This document shows, one piece after another, positions 1 through 9,498 of a stretch of DNA of 45,287 bases (within the stretch, counting starts at the first letter, position 1; every line of letters starts with the position of its first letter). The notes under the pieces are model-generated. The model was given only the letters and a program-made list of their open reading frames with translations. It was not told where the DNA came from and did not search any database. Source of the stretch: Deltaproteobacteria bacterium (lineage in GTDB: Bacteria > Myxococcota_A > Polyangia > Haliangiales > SHYZ01); the NCBI GenBank assembly GCA_016210055.1, contig JACQUZ010000030.1, positions 1 to 45,287 of the forward strand. Reading direction: 5' to 3'. The translations under genes were made by a program, and so were the position numbers.

Positions 1-140
1 GCCGGCGATAGCCGGCGGAGCTTTCCGAGCTTCTGCTGCCCGCCGGCGATAGCCGGCGGAGCTTTCCGAGCTTCTGCTGCCCGCCGGCGATAGCCGGCGG
101 AGCTTTCCGAGCTTCTGCTGCCCGCCGGCGATAGCCGGCG
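1..140. repeat. 41-bp tandem repeat, three full copies plus 17 bp
   Basis: Three identical 41-bp units start at 1, 42 and 83, and a fourth copy starting at 124 stops after 17 bp. Each unit holds GCCGGC-GATA-GCCGGC, a perfect 6-bp stem with a four-base loop. A second weaker stem follows, AGCT on both sides of TTCCG. The array lies downstream of hslO, which reads toward it, so transcripts could fold into serial hairpins. The array may extend beyond the left edge. The sequence from 141 to 203 is unique and holds no gene that I can see. Confidence 0.9.
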
Positions 141-203
141 AGCAACGAAGCGGACGGGGCCCGCAGCCGCCTGGCGAAGCGTCACAACCTCTGTGGCGGG
201 GTA

Positions 204-1121
204 CTAGCTAACGGCGTACGGGCCGCGCCGCTTTTCCTGGAGGATCGCGGAGAGCTCATCGCCCGAAAGCGCGAACTCCTCATTGCAGAAATTACACACC
301 ACCTCGGCGTGCCTGTCTTCGCGAATCATTGCTAGAAGCTCGTCTTCGCTCACTGCCGCCAGGGAAGCCAGGACTCGCTCCTTCGAGCACGGGCAGGAGA
401 ACCGCACCGGACGGATGTCCAAGAGGTCCAAGTCCCGAGCGATATCGCCGAGCACGGCGCTGGCGAGCTGGGCAGGGTCTTGCGCGGCGCGAGGGTCGCG
501 CGCGAGGGCCTCGTAGAGCGCCCCGGTGCGAAACCGATGCTGCGCTTCCCTCACGAAAGGAGTCCCCTCGCCACCGGGCATGGCCTGGACGAGGAGTCCC
601 CCCGACGACACGAGCTCGAGGCTGTCCGAAAGCACGGCCTCGCACCCCAGTGCGCTTTCGATCTGCTCGCTCGATCGAAGGTAGTTCTCCACGTCCTCGT
701 CGATCTCACCGGTCAACAGGGAGGCCTGGCCCCTGTACAACTCTCTAAGTCCAAGGTCGCGAATCACGTTCACTACGCCGTGCCGCCCCAGGGCACTCGC
801 CAGCTTCACCCGGCGTGCGGCGCCACCCGTCACGAGCACGCTCGTGTTCTTGAGGTACGCGCGCACTTCCCCCGCGTCGTTGGCGTCCACCGTCACCCCC
901 CCGAGCGGACCGTCTCCGACGAGCTGCAAGGTCACCCGCTCTTTCCCCTTGGTCATGGTGGCAAGGAGCAGGCCTGCGGTTGCACCTCGGGCAAGCGCCA
1001 CTGCGGCTCCTGCCACCGCGCCGTGCCTCCGCGCGGCCTCCCGCGCCACGTCCGTCGTGGTGACCGAGAGCAGCCGGACCGCGCCCGTGGAAATGAGCGA
1101 CCTCGCGAGGTTGTCTGCCAT
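204..1121 (-). CDS. hslO: Hsp33 redox-regulated chaperone
   Basis: The 305-residue product matches the usual length of Hsp33, a cytosolic holdase chaperone switched on by oxidation. The C-terminal zinc/redox switch is complete: Cys243 and Cys245 form a CxC pair, and Cys276 and Cys279 form a CxxC pair, separated by a 30-residue linker. The N-terminal substrate-binding domain is present, with the family-like opening MADNLARSLISTGAVR. The gene is divergent from a small CxxC protein at 1180, with a 58-bp shared intergenic space that contains an inverted repeat. In the family, zinc-bound reduced protein is inactive, and disulfide formation in the four-Cys cluster unfolds the linker and activates it. 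Confidence 0.95.
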   Translation of the reverse strand: MADNLARSLISTGAVRLLSVTTTDVAREAARRHGAVAGAAVALARGATAGLLLATMTKGKERVTLQLVGDGPLGGVTVDANDAGEVRAYLKNTSVLVTGGAARRVKLASALGRHGVVNVIRDLGLRELYRGQASLLTGEIDEDVENYLRSSEQIESALGCEAVLSDSLELVSSGGLLVQAMPGGEGTPFVREAQHRFRTGALYEALARDPRAAQDPAQLASAVLGDIARDLDLLDIRPVRFSCPCSKERVLASLAAVSEDELLAMIREDRHAEVVCNFCNEEFALSGDELSAILQEKRRGPYAVS

Positions 1122-1151
1122 GCGCCAAGCATGGCCCAGGCGAGCCGCGCT

Positions 1152-1167
1152 CGCTTTCGAAAAAGCG
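1152..1167. promoter_or_regulatory. Inverted repeat in hslO divergent intergenic region
   Basis: CGCTTT-CGAA-AAAGCG is a perfect 6-bp inverted repeat with a 4-base spacer, between the divergent starts at 1121 and 1180. On the minus-strand transcript the loop would be UUCG. It could be a protein-binding operator or a 5'-leader hairpin of hslO. No other support is visible. Confidence 0.35.
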
Positions 1168-1179
1168 CTGTAAGCTGGG

Positions 1180-1383
1180 GTGGTGCAAGTGCGGATCGAT
1201 GGTTCCTTTGTTGCCGACGCTGAACGCCATGGGCTTCGCTACACGTGCAAGGACTGCGGCCATTTCCTTGCTGCACGGAGCGCGTGCGCCCATGAGTGGC
1301 CCGTGGACCAGCACCTCCTGCCCCCCATGCTGAAGAACGGCGAAGGGCGCATCGTGTTCTGCAAGGAGTTCGAGCTGGAATAA
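1180..1383 (+). CDS. Small Cys-rich protein, possibly metal-binding
   Basis: This is a 67-residue protein that I cannot assign to a named family. It begins with two consecutive GTG codons and I use the first. It contains a CKDC pair, then a Cys-Ala-His triplet and a late Cys. These could bind zinc or iron-sulfur, but this is inference. There is no signal peptide or membrane segment. It lies divergent to hslO and 50 bp upstream of another small gene on the same strand. Its compact Cys/His spacing and normal local codon use make it likely to be real, despite its size. Confidence 0.6.
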   Translation: MVQVRIDGSFVADAERHGLRYTCKDCGHFLAARSACAHEWPVDQHLLPPMLKNGEGRIVFCKEFELE

Positions 1384-1433
1384 CGCCATCCGCCTTTTTG
1401 CCTGCTGCCTGGGTCGATGATAGTTTTGGGTCC

Positions 1434-1697
1434 GTGTTCAAGTGGCTCGCATGCCTCGCTGTCGTCCTCGCTCTGGGCTGGCTGGGTTCAACCGCGAAGC
1501 TCGGAAATCACACGCTTTTTGGCCACTTCCGGCGGATCTGGTCCACCGAGGAGACCCAGGACCTGATTCAGGGGACCAGAGAAGCCACGGCTCCCGCGCT
1601 CGACCGGGTCAAGCGAGGGGTGAAGGTTGGTCTCAAAGAAGCTGCCCGCACCGGGTCCGAGCCCGACGCGGCCGTGGAGCATCCGTCAGGGGAATAA
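1434..1697 (+). CDS. Small single-pass membrane protein, unknown function
   Basis: The GTG start at 1434 gives an 87-residue protein that opens with a hydrophobic segment (residues about 4-16, WLACLAVVLALGWLG), acting as an uncleaved anchor or signal. A short charged stretch and a predicted amphipathic helix follow, with alternating Lys/Arg and hydrophobics (ALDRVKRGVKVGLKEAA). The frame is open further upstream, to 1296, but that part overlaps the preceding gene and looks non-coding. It sits 55 bp before the HtrA protease gene, so the two may share an envelope role. I recognise no family. Confidence 0.5.
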   Translation: MFKWLACLAVVLALGWLGSTAKLGNHTLFGHFRRIWSTEETQDLIQGTREATAPALDRVKRGVKVGLKEAARTGSEPDAAVEHPSGE

Positions 1698-1752
1698 CCC
1701 CATGCCATGCTGGGTTTCGTGAAGTAGCCCGCGTAACGACAAGGAGTCTCCC

Positions 1753-2901
1753 ATGCACCATTCGAAGGCCAAGCTCGGCGCCGCGCTCGCATTGGTAGGC
1801 CTCATCGGCGTCGTCCTCGGCTTCATTTTGAGCGCACGCCTGGACATGACAGACCGAGCCACGGCGTCTCAGCCTGTGCCTTCCGTGCCCGACCCAACAC
1901 CGGCCACTCCCCAAAAGGTGCCCGCACCCAGCGATCCTCCGCTCCCCAACGCGAGTGTCTCTTTTGTCGAGCTGGCCAAGAAGTTCTCCCCAGCGGTGGT
2001 CCACATCGACGTGCAGGTCGGGAGACGTAACCCCTTCATGTTCGGTGGATGGGAAACCTATGGAATTGGCCAAGGCACGGGTTTCATCATCTCGCCAGAC
2101 GGCTACATCCTCACGAACGACCATGTCGTAGGCAAGGCTAGTGCGATCCGGGTCCGGCTCGCCGATGACCGCGAGTTCGCGGGCAAGGTCATTGGAGCGG
2201 ATCCCAAGACTGACATCGCCCTCATCAAGATCGAGGACACCTCGCCGCTGCCGACGGCACCCCTTGGGGACAGCGACACGGTCGAGATTGGCGAGTGGGT
2301 CGTCGCGATCGGCAACCCATTTGGCCTCGATCACACCGTCACCGCAGGAATCGTGTCAGCCAAGGGCCGAAGGGACATCCACCCCGGTGGAAACCGGAGC
2401 GGGTATTACGACTTCATCCAGACCGACGCATCCATCAACCCTGGCAATTCCGGCGGTCCCCTCATCAACGTGCGTGGCGAGGTGATTGGGATCAACAGCG
2501 CCGTGAGTGCCCAGGGGCAAGGGATCGGATTCGCGATCCCGGTCAACATGGCCAAGACGCTCATCCCCTTGCTGAAGCAACACGGCCACGCCCCGCGGAG
2601 CTGGATTGGCGTCGGCATTGCCCCGGTAACCCGGGAGATCGCCGACAAGCTGGGTCTTTCCAGCACCAAGGGCGCGGTCATCGCCCAGGTGGTACCCGGA
2701 TCTCCGGCCGCGGAGGCCGGGCTCAAGACGGGGGATATCATCGTGGCGTTCGACGGCAAGACCATTCACAGGCACGACGACCTTCCTTGGCTCGCATCAA
2801 CCGCTGGCATTGGCCGAACCGTTCCCGTCGTCGTCGCCGAGAAGGGGGGCGGGCAGCGCGAGCTCAAGGTCACCTTGTCTGAAAAACCAGACCACGAGTA
2901 G
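1753..2901 (+). CDS. HtrA/DegP-type membrane-anchored serine protease
   Basis: The 382-residue protein has an N-terminal anchor (residues about 8-28), a Pro-rich linker, a trypsin-like protease domain and one C-terminal PDZ domain (about 285-380). The catalytic triad is visible: His124 in LTNDHVV, Asp154 in KTDIALIK and Ser233 in GNSGGPL. This is the DegS/HhoB-like layout with a single PDZ, expected to face the periplasm and degrade or sense misfolded envelope proteins. An AAGGAG ribosome site precedes the ATG by about 7 bases. A hemerythrin-like gene starts 2 bases after its stop, so the two are likely co-translated. Confidence 0.93.
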   Translation: MHHSKAKLGAALALVGLIGVVLGFILSARLDMTDRATASQPVPSVPDPTPATPQKVPAPSDPPLPNASVSFVELAKKFSPAVVHIDVQVGRRNPFMFGGWETYGIGQGTGFIISPDGYILTNDHVVGKASAIRVRLADDREFAGKVIGADPKTDIALIKIEDTSPLPTAPLGDSDTVEIGEWVVAIGNPFGLDHTVTAGIVSAKGRRDIHPGGNRSGYYDFIQTDASINPGNSGGPLINVRGEVIGINSAVSAQGQGIGFAIPVNMAKTLIPLLKQHGHAPRSWIGVGIAPVTREIADKLGLSSTKGAVIAQVVPGSPAAEAGLKTGDIIVAFDGKTIHRHDDLPWLASTAGIGRTVPVVVAEKGGGQRELKVTLSEKPDHE

Positions 2902-2903
2902 CC

Positions 2904-3425
2904 ATGTCCGAATTGGTCACCCTCCGCACGCGACCGCGCGTGGACCTCGATGATCCGATCTCACTTCTCGAGGAGGATCATGGACGGATCGAAGCTCAGC
3001 TTGCGTCCCTAGAAGGGATCGTGGCCGCGCTCGCCCGGGAGCTGTCCCCTTCCGCTTCTCGGGCGCTGTCCGTCCCGCTTCATTTCTTCCGCATGGATGG
3101 CCTCCGCCACGTTCGGGACGAGGAGCTCTCGGTGTTTCCGCGGCTCCGATCAGCCGGTCATGCATCACTCGTGGAGGCACTGATCGACGAGCACCGACAA
3201 GCCAATCTCATCTTTCAATCGATGCGCACCGTATCCACGCACATGTCGCTCGGGGGCGTGACCCATGATCTGGTACAGGAGCTCGGAGTCCACGCCAGGG
3301 CGCATGCCGAGGTGACTCACGAGCACGTGCAGCGCGAGAAGACAGTGCTGCTCCCGCTCTTGCGCGCGCTCCCAGGCGCGGAGAAACGTGCCGTGGCGAA
3401 GGAAATGATGGCTAGGCGGGTGTAG
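2904..3425 (+). CDS. Hemerythrin-like HHE-domain protein
   Basis: The 173-residue protein is an all-helical HHE/hemerythrin-type cation-binding protein. His and Glu ligands are spaced along four helices: EEDHGRIE in helix 1, LRHVRDEE in helix 2, DEHRQANL in helix 3 and HEHVQREKTVLLP in helix 4. Such proteins bind a di-iron centre and sense or carry oxygen, nitric oxide or iron. No signal peptide is seen, so it should be cytosolic. The ATG lies two bases after the stop of the HtrA gene, which suggests one transcript and linked roles in oxidative or nitrosative envelope stress (inference). Confidence 0.85.
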   Translation: MSELVTLRTRPRVDLDDPISLLEEDHGRIEAQLASLEGIVAALARELSPSASRALSVPLHFFRMDGLRHVRDEELSVFPRLRSAGHASLVEALIDEHRQANLIFQSMRTVSTHMSLGGVTHDLVQELGVHARAHAEVTHEHVQREKTVLLPLLRALPGAEKRAVAKEMMARRV

Positions 3426-3451
3426 CGTTCGGCTGACGGCTGAGCGCTCCT

Positions 3452-5365
<1,914 letters not shown>

Positions 5366-5419
5366 TGGTCCTCCCGGCATGCGGCAAGGGGACGAAACAA
5401 GGGCCCCAAGACCCGCGTC

Positions 5420-5448
5420 GTTTTACACCTCGACGCTCGGTGGGTCAA
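5420..5448 (-). promoter_or_regulatory. Sigma-70-type promoter of the OmpA/TSP3 gene
   Basis: Read on the minus strand, TTGACC (5448-5443) and TAAAAC (5425-5420) are separated by exactly 17 bases. The -35 box matches 5 of 6 and the -10 box 4 of 6 of the consensus. It lies about 55 bases upstream of the start at 5365 and no other candidate is closer. Confidence 0.6.
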
Positions 5449-5466
5449 CGCCATATCCTCCGTCCG

Positions 5467-6342
5467 GTGCAGGGCCTCTGCTTGAGCACGTGGTGTCGCA
5501 ACGAGGACGAATCCCCTTCGGCCTTCTTTGATCGCGCCCTGCGCCTTGGGTTTGGCGCGCTCGCCTGGGATGCCACCTTGTCCCCCGCTTTTCTCGCCGA
5601 GGCCGAAAGCGAGCTCTCTGCCAGAAGGGAAGACCTACGCGTCCTCGTCGTAGAGGGCCCCTGCCCTGCTCCACGCGGCAGGCGCGCGCCACGGTTGGCC
5701 ACTGCGGACAAGGAGGAGCGTCGTGCCGCACTCAAGGGCCTCGAGGATACGTTGACACTCGCCGCCAGGGTCGCCGCTCGAGTAGTTGTCGTGAAGCTGG
5801 GGTCACTCGATGTTCAGACGAACTGGGCGCGACTTGTGCGGGCCTTTTCCAGGCGCTCGCTGGACCGGTCCGATGTGGACGCGCTCATCGCCGAACGAGC
5901 ACGACTTGCACCCTTGGCGCTCGACCTGGCCCGTTTTGGACTCGATCCGCTCCTCCACCAGGCGCAAGAGAAAGGGCTTTCCGTGGCGCTCGTGAACCGC
6001 GCGCGCTGGTTTGAGATCCCCGCCGACATGGAGCTTGGCGTCCTTCTCGAGGACTTTCGTGGCGCTCCCCTCGCGCCCTGGCATGATCCAGCGGCGGCCC
6101 ACGCGAGGGAGGCGCTTGGCTTTGGGAGTGCCGCAAGCCTTCTGGCCGTGCACGGCAAGCACGCACGCGGCGCTTGGCTCACCGACGCTGTGGGGCTTCT
6201 TGGCGGCCTCCCCTGGGGGCGTGGCGAAGTGGATACCGGCACCGTCCGCAGCGCGATAAGCCCTGACGCCATCCTCGCGATCCACGTCGCGCCGGGCGTG
6301 ACCGACGACGAGCTCGCGAGCAGCCTGACGTGGGGTGCCTAA
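5467..6342 (+). CDS. Xylose-isomerase-like TIM-barrel protein
   Basis: The 291-residue product resembles the sugar phosphate isomerase/epimerase (AP endonuclease 2) superfamily. It opens with a beta strand GLCLSTWC, then LGFGALAWD. Later it has an ALKGLEDTLTLAARVAARVVVVKLG helix-strand unit, a SVALVNRARWFEIPA strand near the active site, and DFRGAPLAPWHDPAAAHA. These correspond in order to the barrel strands of the family. The substrate is unknown. I chose GTG 5467 because it starts just before the first strand; the frame is open to 5365 but that part overlaps the divergent promoter. No good ribosome site is seen. Confidence 0.6.
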   Translation: MQGLCLSTWCRNEDESPSAFFDRALRLGFGALAWDATLSPAFLAEAESELSARREDLRVLVVEGPCPAPRGRRAPRLATADKEERRAALKGLEDTLTLAARVAARVVVVKLGSLDVQTNWARLVRAFSRRSLDRSDVDALIAERARLAPLALDLARFGLDPLLHQAQEKGLSVALVNRARWFEIPADMELGVLLEDFRGAPLAPWHDPAAAHAREALGFGSAASLLAVHGKHARGAWLTDAVGLLGGLPWGRGEVDTGTVRSAISPDAILAIHVAPGVTDDELASSLTWGA

Positions 6343-6351
6343 GCGGGCCTT

Positions 6352-9300
6352 TTAGCGAATAATCAACGCCTGGGTACCTACGATGGGCAGGCGCACGAGC
6401 TGCCCGCTGATGCGGTCGCCGTCGATGCGCAGGTCCCCAGTGTCGACAGTCCAAGTGGTTCCATCCGGCGCGGCCGCAAGGCGCGTGGGGATCGCCATCG
6501 TCGGCCCTGATGAGGACGTGGTGCCCTCCGAAATGGCCGCGGGCACCGACATCGGTACCAGCCCACCAGTAATGCTCAAATCGAGCGCATAGTCGGGAAT
6601 TCGGAAGATGGAAAGCTGCTCGTTCCGAACTTGCACGCCTTCCGGCGCATTCTCGGTTCGCACCTGGAAGAGAAAAGGATAGTCCGACGGTGCCGGTGAG
6701 TAAGTGAAGCCCGGGAACTTGGGTGCGCCGTTTTCATCAACGAACGGGATCACCACATCCGCGATATCGAAAGTAACCCCCGGGGTGCGGAGGCGCACGC
6801 CATGGCTTCTTCGCGTGAGCACCTTTGTCCCTGGCACACCGTCCACCGTCTCGGTGATGACGTACGGCTCCTCGAAGTCGAGGCGGCATGGATTCGGTTC
6901 GTCGAGCCCTGGGCTGCACTCTGGCTCGTCCTTGCGAAAACGCCCGACGAGGTACGGGCGGCGGGTGGCGTCCGTCACGCACTGCCGCGTCGCCGGATCC
7001 ACCTCACGCCTGTGAAGGTACCCGAGCTCGGAGCTCAAGACCGTAAACGCATCGCCACTTCGCACCGCATATCGCTGCACGGACGACAAGCACTCGGACG
7101 GTGGAATTGGCCCCAGCACGCAGCGCCCTTGCACGCACGCGGTGCTAGGGGCGCACTCGCTGGTGGCGTTGCAGGTCATCACGCACTTGCGCTTGCCGCC
7201 AAACGTCGCATCCGCTAGGCACCCCCACGAGTACTCCGGCAGGACGAGCCCACGCCCGTCTGCCGTCTCGAGGGCCTTCTTTTCGCCAAGATAAATGTCG
7301 CTGCACTGCGTATCGTCAACGCACTCTGGCAGCGGGGACCAGCCAGGGGCGACCGGACGAGGCACGAGAACCATCTCGTCCTGCTTGACCTCCACGGCGG
7401 TGTACCGACGCACGGTCGTAAGAAGCTCCTTGCACGTGATCGAGAGCTCATTGGCGCGCGCCTTCGGCAGGCAAAGCCTCCCGTTCACGCCGTCCGGTGC
7501 GCCAGGGAACACTTGGCAGATCTCCCCCACCGCGCAGTCAGTGTCGGCGTCACAACCGACGAGCTCGACGATGTCGTTTTCCTCGATCCCCTGCTCGCAG
7601 AACGGGCCCGAGGGATCCTTAAACGTCATGGTTTCCCCCTCGGGACGTACCTCCGCGCCAACGCCGACGGCGAAAGCGCCCTGCCAGCGCACCGTCCACC
7701 GCTCGTTGGGCCTCGCCATTCTCGGATCGTCGAAGTCGTAGTCCAAAACGCGGGCGATATCCGGAAAGGCGTCCTCCCGAACCTCGTGCGGCGCGTTTCC
7801 GCCAAGGGACCAGGTGACGTTCTCTTGGTCTGGGCATTTCACCCGATGAAGCAGGGGCAAGAGCCGGCTCGCCTGGGGGGTCGTGGTCGCATCACCAAAG
7901 ACCAGCCAAGGACGTCTCGCAATCTCTCCCTGCTGCTCTTCGGGGAACTCCCTGTTCACCTTGTTTCCGGCCAACCTCACCGGGTCCACCTTGGTCGTGC
8001 TCGGAGGCTCGGCGGCACTGCACGATGGGTTGAAGAGTGGCCGATTCAAGCCGTCGCGAAGGGCATGTGGGGTCGCGAGGACGATGTCCGTATCGCCCTT
8101 GAACGCCGCGTTCTCCACGTCCGAATAGTTTTCGTCGTCGATGTTCACGTAGTAGACGATGCCGCCTCGACGCGGATGCTGGGCGCTAATAAGGCCAAAC
8201 GTTCCCTTGAGCGCGCGGGCTTCGTACCCTTCATTGCCGTCGGTGGATAGCTCCTCGCTCGCAGTGAAGAACGCCACGTCGAGGGGCGTTGCGCCGTCTG
8301 GCAAGCGAACCCCAGGCCCCCGCGCATCGGCGCGACGAGGATACCTCACGTCGCGGATGGGCACGCAGGCCAAGGTGGCCACGTCCCGCACTGCACGAAG
8401 GGATCGAGGGTCTGCCTGGGTCTCGCACTCGGCCGGACTTGTCCCCGGTCGCACGTCTGCCACGTGGACGGCCGCATCCCTCCCCACGGCATAGAGGAAC
8501 TGGAAGGTGCCCCCTTCCCCACCGTTCCCCATCTCGATCTCGGGGCTCACAGCGAGGCGACGGATACCGACAGCGCCCTCGAGAGACAAGGGGGATGGCA
8601 ACGAGTCGCCGCTGGGGAGACCGCTCGCAAGCGGCACGACTTGGATGTCAGGCCGGTTTCCGCCGGCGACAAAGAGGCGCGACCCGTCGGCAGAGAGGGC
8701 CAGGACTGACGGCTCGAGCGCGCCTTTTGCGCCTGGCGCGGACGTAGCAGCACCTTCTCCGAGCTCCGCACACTCGATCTCGCATGCCACGTCGCTCGGT
8801 GGAACCACGCTGGCACCGGTTGGGCTGAACCGAATGCCGGCTACTACTTCCCCATCCTGTACCGCGGCGACGAGGCGGCATCGTGGGAAGGCCACGTAGA
8901 GGACCCCAGCACCGGCATCGCAGGAGGAGGCGTCATCAGCAGCCGGGTCGCGCCAAGCGACAATGGCCGCAGGCCGCGCGGCAAGACGTCCCCTCGGCGT
9001 CCTAATCTCCGCTCGCCGAACCGCCGAAGGACGCTTCTGCACAGCAGCCAGCACGTCGACGACACCCAAGTCGCACGAGCCCCAGTTCGCCGTCACGGCA
9101 AAGCAGCCGTTGCTGGAGGTGGCAATCCCCACCGGATGGAGGCCGACCGGAATGCCGTTAACGCCTGGGATAAGAGTGTCGCTATCCAAGATGGCAGCCG
9201 AGGAAAGGCTCGCCACGCTCACCGTGCCGCGCGCACTTTCCACGACGAACGCCACGTGGGGTGCGGGCGCACCTGCATCTACTCCAGCGTCGGCGCTCCC

Positions 9301-9498
9301 TGATCCGCGGCACTGGGAAAGAGGGACAGCGCGGACACCTGCATCCCCTTCCGTGGAAAGGCAGCCGAACGCAACGTCGACCGGTCGATCCAACTGTGGC
9401 GAAAAGGCCTGCGGCACTTCCTGGGAGCAGGCAGCGGCCAAGAAGAAGCACGTGGCCGCACCAATCGCGGTCATTCCGAAATCAGAACGAGGAGTCAT
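6352..9498 (-). CDS. Large beta-propeller lipoprotein, Cys-rich
   Basis: The 1048-residue protein starts with a lipoprotein signal (ATCFFLAAAC), so it should be attached to the outer membrane. The N-terminal half has propeller-like strands such as GLHPVGIATSSNGCFAVTAN and VLALSADGSRLFVAGG, which resemble the YVTN/NHL type. The second half is Cys-rich, with pairs such as CDADTDCAVGEICQ and CNATSECAPSTACVQGRC typical of secreted myxobacterial proteins. I recognise no enzymatic motif. Start 9498 gives an ATGA overlap with the stop of the upstream lipoprotein gene, so the two are translationally coupled. The gene is convergent with the TIM-barrel gene. Confidence 0.8.
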   Translation of the reverse strand: MTPRSDFGMTAIGAATCFFLAAACSQEVPQAFSPQLDRPVDVAFGCLSTEGDAGVRAVPLSQCRGSGSADAGVDAGAPAPHVAFVVESARGTVSVASLSSAAILDSDTLIPGVNGIPVGLHPVGIATSSNGCFAVTANWGSCDLGVVDVLAAVQKRPSAVRRAEIRTPRGRLAARPAAIVAWRDPAADDASSCDAGAGVLYVAFPRCRLVAAVQDGEVVAGIRFSPTGASVVPPSDVACEIECAELGEGAATSAPGAKGALEPSVLALSADGSRLFVAGGNRPDIQVVPLASGLPSGDSLPSPLSLEGAVGIRRLAVSPEIEMGNGGEGGTFQFLYAVGRDAAVHVADVRPGTSPAECETQADPRSLRAVRDVATLACVPIRDVRYPRRADARGPGVRLPDGATPLDVAFFTASEELSTDGNEGYEARALKGTFGLISAQHPRRGGIVYYVNIDDENYSDVENAAFKGDTDIVLATPHALRDGLNRPLFNPSCSAAEPPSTTKVDPVRLAGNKVNREFPEEQQGEIARRPWLVFGDATTTPQASRLLPLLHRVKCPDQENVTWSLGGNAPHEVREDAFPDIARVLDYDFDDPRMARPNERWTVRWQGAFAVGVGAEVRPEGETMTFKDPSGPFCEQGIEENDIVELVGCDADTDCAVGEICQVFPGAPDGVNGRLCLPKARANELSITCKELLTTVRRYTAVEVKQDEMVLVPRPVAPGWSPLPECVDDTQCSDIYLGEKKALETADGRGLVLPEYSWGCLADATFGGKRKCVMTCNATSECAPSTACVQGRCVLGPIPPSECLSSVQRYAVRSGDAFTVLSSELGYLHRREVDPATRQCVTDATRRPYLVGRFRKDEPECSPGLDEPNPCRLDFEEPYVITETVDGVPGTKVLTRRSHGVRLRTPGVTFDIADVVIPFVDENGAPKFPGFTYSPAPSDYPFLFQVRTENAPEGVQVRNEQLSIFRIPDYALDLSITGGLVPMSVPAAISEGTTSSSGPTMAIPTRLAAAPDGTTWTVDTGDLRIDGDRISGQLVRLPIVGTQALIIR

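Noticed and set aside
1..140. 41-bp tandem repeat as a CRISPR array
   Set aside because: Copies are contiguous and identical over their whole length with no unique spacers.
3426..3451. Terminator between the hemerythrin gene and the OmpA/TSP3 gene
   Set aside because: Only a short GC-rich stretch with weak pairing and no T run is present in the 26 bases.
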